Source of the DNA: JAJPJX01 sp964568355
GTDB taxonomy: Bacteria > Acidobacteriota > Terriglobia > Bryobacterales > Bryobacteraceae
Assembly: GCA_964568355.1 (NCBI GenBank)
Contig: CAZMRK010000551.1
Span: 1 to 5,654 of the forward strand
Length of the DNA stretch: 5,654 bases
Direction of reading: 5' to 3'
Shown piece by piece: positions 4,930-5,654 of the stretch. The number at the start of each line of letters is the position of its first letter. The stretch's first letter is position 1. Below the pieces are notes generated by a model. That model did not search any database. It saw nothing but the letters and a program-made list of their open reading frames with translations, and was not told the origin of the DNA. A program made the translations under genes and the position numbers.

Positions 4930-5654
4930 TCAGACCCTCTGCAAACGCCGCAGCGTGAAGATCTCCGGATGCATGTTTTCGTTCTGCAGCCGTTTCCAGT
5001 CGTCGTTGACGTGAATCAGCTTCCCGCTCACGTGATTGGAGCGCTCCGAGGCCAGGAACAGCGCCAGTTGAATCTGCTTCTCCGGCGGGGTTCCACCGGT
5101 CAGCCGCACCCTTTCGGCGTCCTCGATCTCTTTGTTCCCCGCCCGCGGCCCGGCCTGCAGGATCTCGTCCGTCATCGTGCTGTAGCTGCCCCCCGGTGCC
5201 ATGCAGTTCACCTGAACGTTGTGATCGCGAGCCTCCTCGGCCAGCACTTCGGCAAACCGCACCACGGCGGTCTTCGAAGCGGCATACGCCGAGAAATTCG
5301 GTCGCGCGTAGGCGGAGCCGCCGCCGCTCAGCAGCACAATCTTCCCCGAGCGCCGCGCCACCATCTGCGGCAGCACGGCATGGCAGGCGTGCATCACCCC
5401 CACCAGGTTGATCTCGATGGTCTGGGCCCAGGCTCGCGGATCGTTCTCCCAAAGCGGGCCGATCGGCCCCTGCACCGCCGCCGCGGCGATCAGCACATCC
5501 ACGCTGCCGAAGGCGCGCTCCAGGCATTCGACCGCCCGCGCCACCTGCTGATAGTCCCTTACATCGGCCTGCAGGGGCAACGCCCTGCCCCCGCCATGCT
5601 CGATCTCGAGCTTGGCCAGGTCCAGTTCGGGCTGACTGCGAGCCAGCAGCCCTA
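4930..5654 (-). CDS. Short-chain dehydrogenase/reductase (SDR), N-terminus beyond right edge
   Basis: This is an NAD(P)-dependent oxidoreductase of the classical SDR type; 240 residues are visible. The reading frame stays open to the right edge. The 24 residues before the Met codon at 5580 read LLARSQPELDLAK and so on to GRA, which is normal SDR sequence after strand 2. The true start and TGxxxGIG loop therefore lie outside the window, and 5580 is internal. In visible numbering: AR at 4-5 (suggesting NADPH), QADV (28-31), IAAAA (55-59) where NNAG is usual, EIN (80-82, Asn82), LLSGGGS (107-113), and YAASK (Tyr123, Lys127). APGGSY (152-157) follows. The SGGG...RPNFSAYAASK block, GGTPPEK (186-192), NDDW (216-219) and the tail ending TLRRLQRV resemble an SDR subgroup that I recall from carbohydrate or surface-sugar clusters. 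The substrate is unknown. It is followed after 49 bases by the secreted ThuA gene. Confidence 0.9.
   Translation of the reverse strand, partial: GLLARSQPELDLAKLEIEHGGGRALPLQADVRDYQQVARAVECLERAFGSVDVLIAAAAVQGPIGPLWENDPRAWAQTIEINLVGVMHACHAVLPQMVARRSGKIVLLSGGGSAYARPNFSAYAASKTAVVRFAEVLAEEARDHNVQVNCMAPGGSYSTMTDEILQAGPRAGNKEIEDAERVRLTGGTPPEKQIQLALFLASERSNHVSGKLIHVNDDWKRLQNENMHPEIFTLRRLQRV

Noticed and set aside
5196..5411. Small plus-strand open frame inside the SDR gene
   Set aside because: It encodes Arg/Pro/Ser-rich sequence antisense to conserved SDR motifs, with no independent evidence.
1..5654. Search for CRISPR, tRNA/rRNA, insertion sequences, toxin-antitoxin or defence genes
   Set aside because: No direct-repeat arrays, RNA-gene motifs, terminal inverted repeats or relevant domains were seen. 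Nearly all of the window is accounted for by six ordinary genes.

Overview
The window is a compact, GC-rich stretch of bacterial chromosome with almost no non-coding DNA. Six genes can be supported, two of them cut by the window edges. The protein types suggest an acidobacterium of the Bryobacterales/Solibacter kind: a LemA/TPM pair with a stand-alone nucleotidyltransferase, a single-domain M16B peptidase, a secreted ThuA-domain protein, and an SDR with a long tail after its DDW motif. This placement is judged from remembered family resemblance, not from a database search. There are no RNA genes, CRISPR arrays, insertion sequences, phage genes or attachment sites. I see no sign of a defence island or an undescribed system.

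Layout. (1) Positions 1-2967, minus strand: a likely four-gene operon, transcribed from right to left. It runs M16 zinc peptidase, TPM-domain membrane protein, small nucleotidyltransferase, LemA (cut at the left edge). The gaps are 49, 8 and 22 bases. (2) Positions 2968-3034: a short AT-rich divergent promoter region, in which an extended -10 for the plus strand overlaps a -10-like element for the minus strand. (3) Positions 3035-4084, plus strand: rlmN, the radical-SAM 23S rRNA/tRNA adenine C2 methyltransferase, with every catalytic cysteine present. (4) Positions 4085-4103: a 19-base convergent gap without a clear terminator. (5) Positions 4104-5654, minus strand: a short-chain dehydrogenase/reductase entering from the right edge, followed after 49 bases by a secreted ThuA-domain protein. 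The gap between these two holds a weak hairpin and a good -10-like hexamer, so the ThuA gene may have its own promoter.

How they fit together. The M16-TPM-NTase-LemA group looks like an envelope or membrane-protein maintenance operon: TPM and LemA are both anchored with domains outside the cytoplasm, while the peptidase and the nucleotidyltransferase look cytoplasmic. RlmN is a housekeeping translation enzyme and has no evident link to its neighbours. The SDR and ThuA genes may act together in carbohydrate or polyol metabolism, but only their adjacency and family trends support this. The most notable details are a nucleotidyltransferase, with an Asp-to-Asn change in its metal-binding pair, placed between TPM and LemA; the overlapping divergent promoter that would make rlmN nearly leaderless; and an SDR that departs from the usual NNAG and catalytic-serine motifs.
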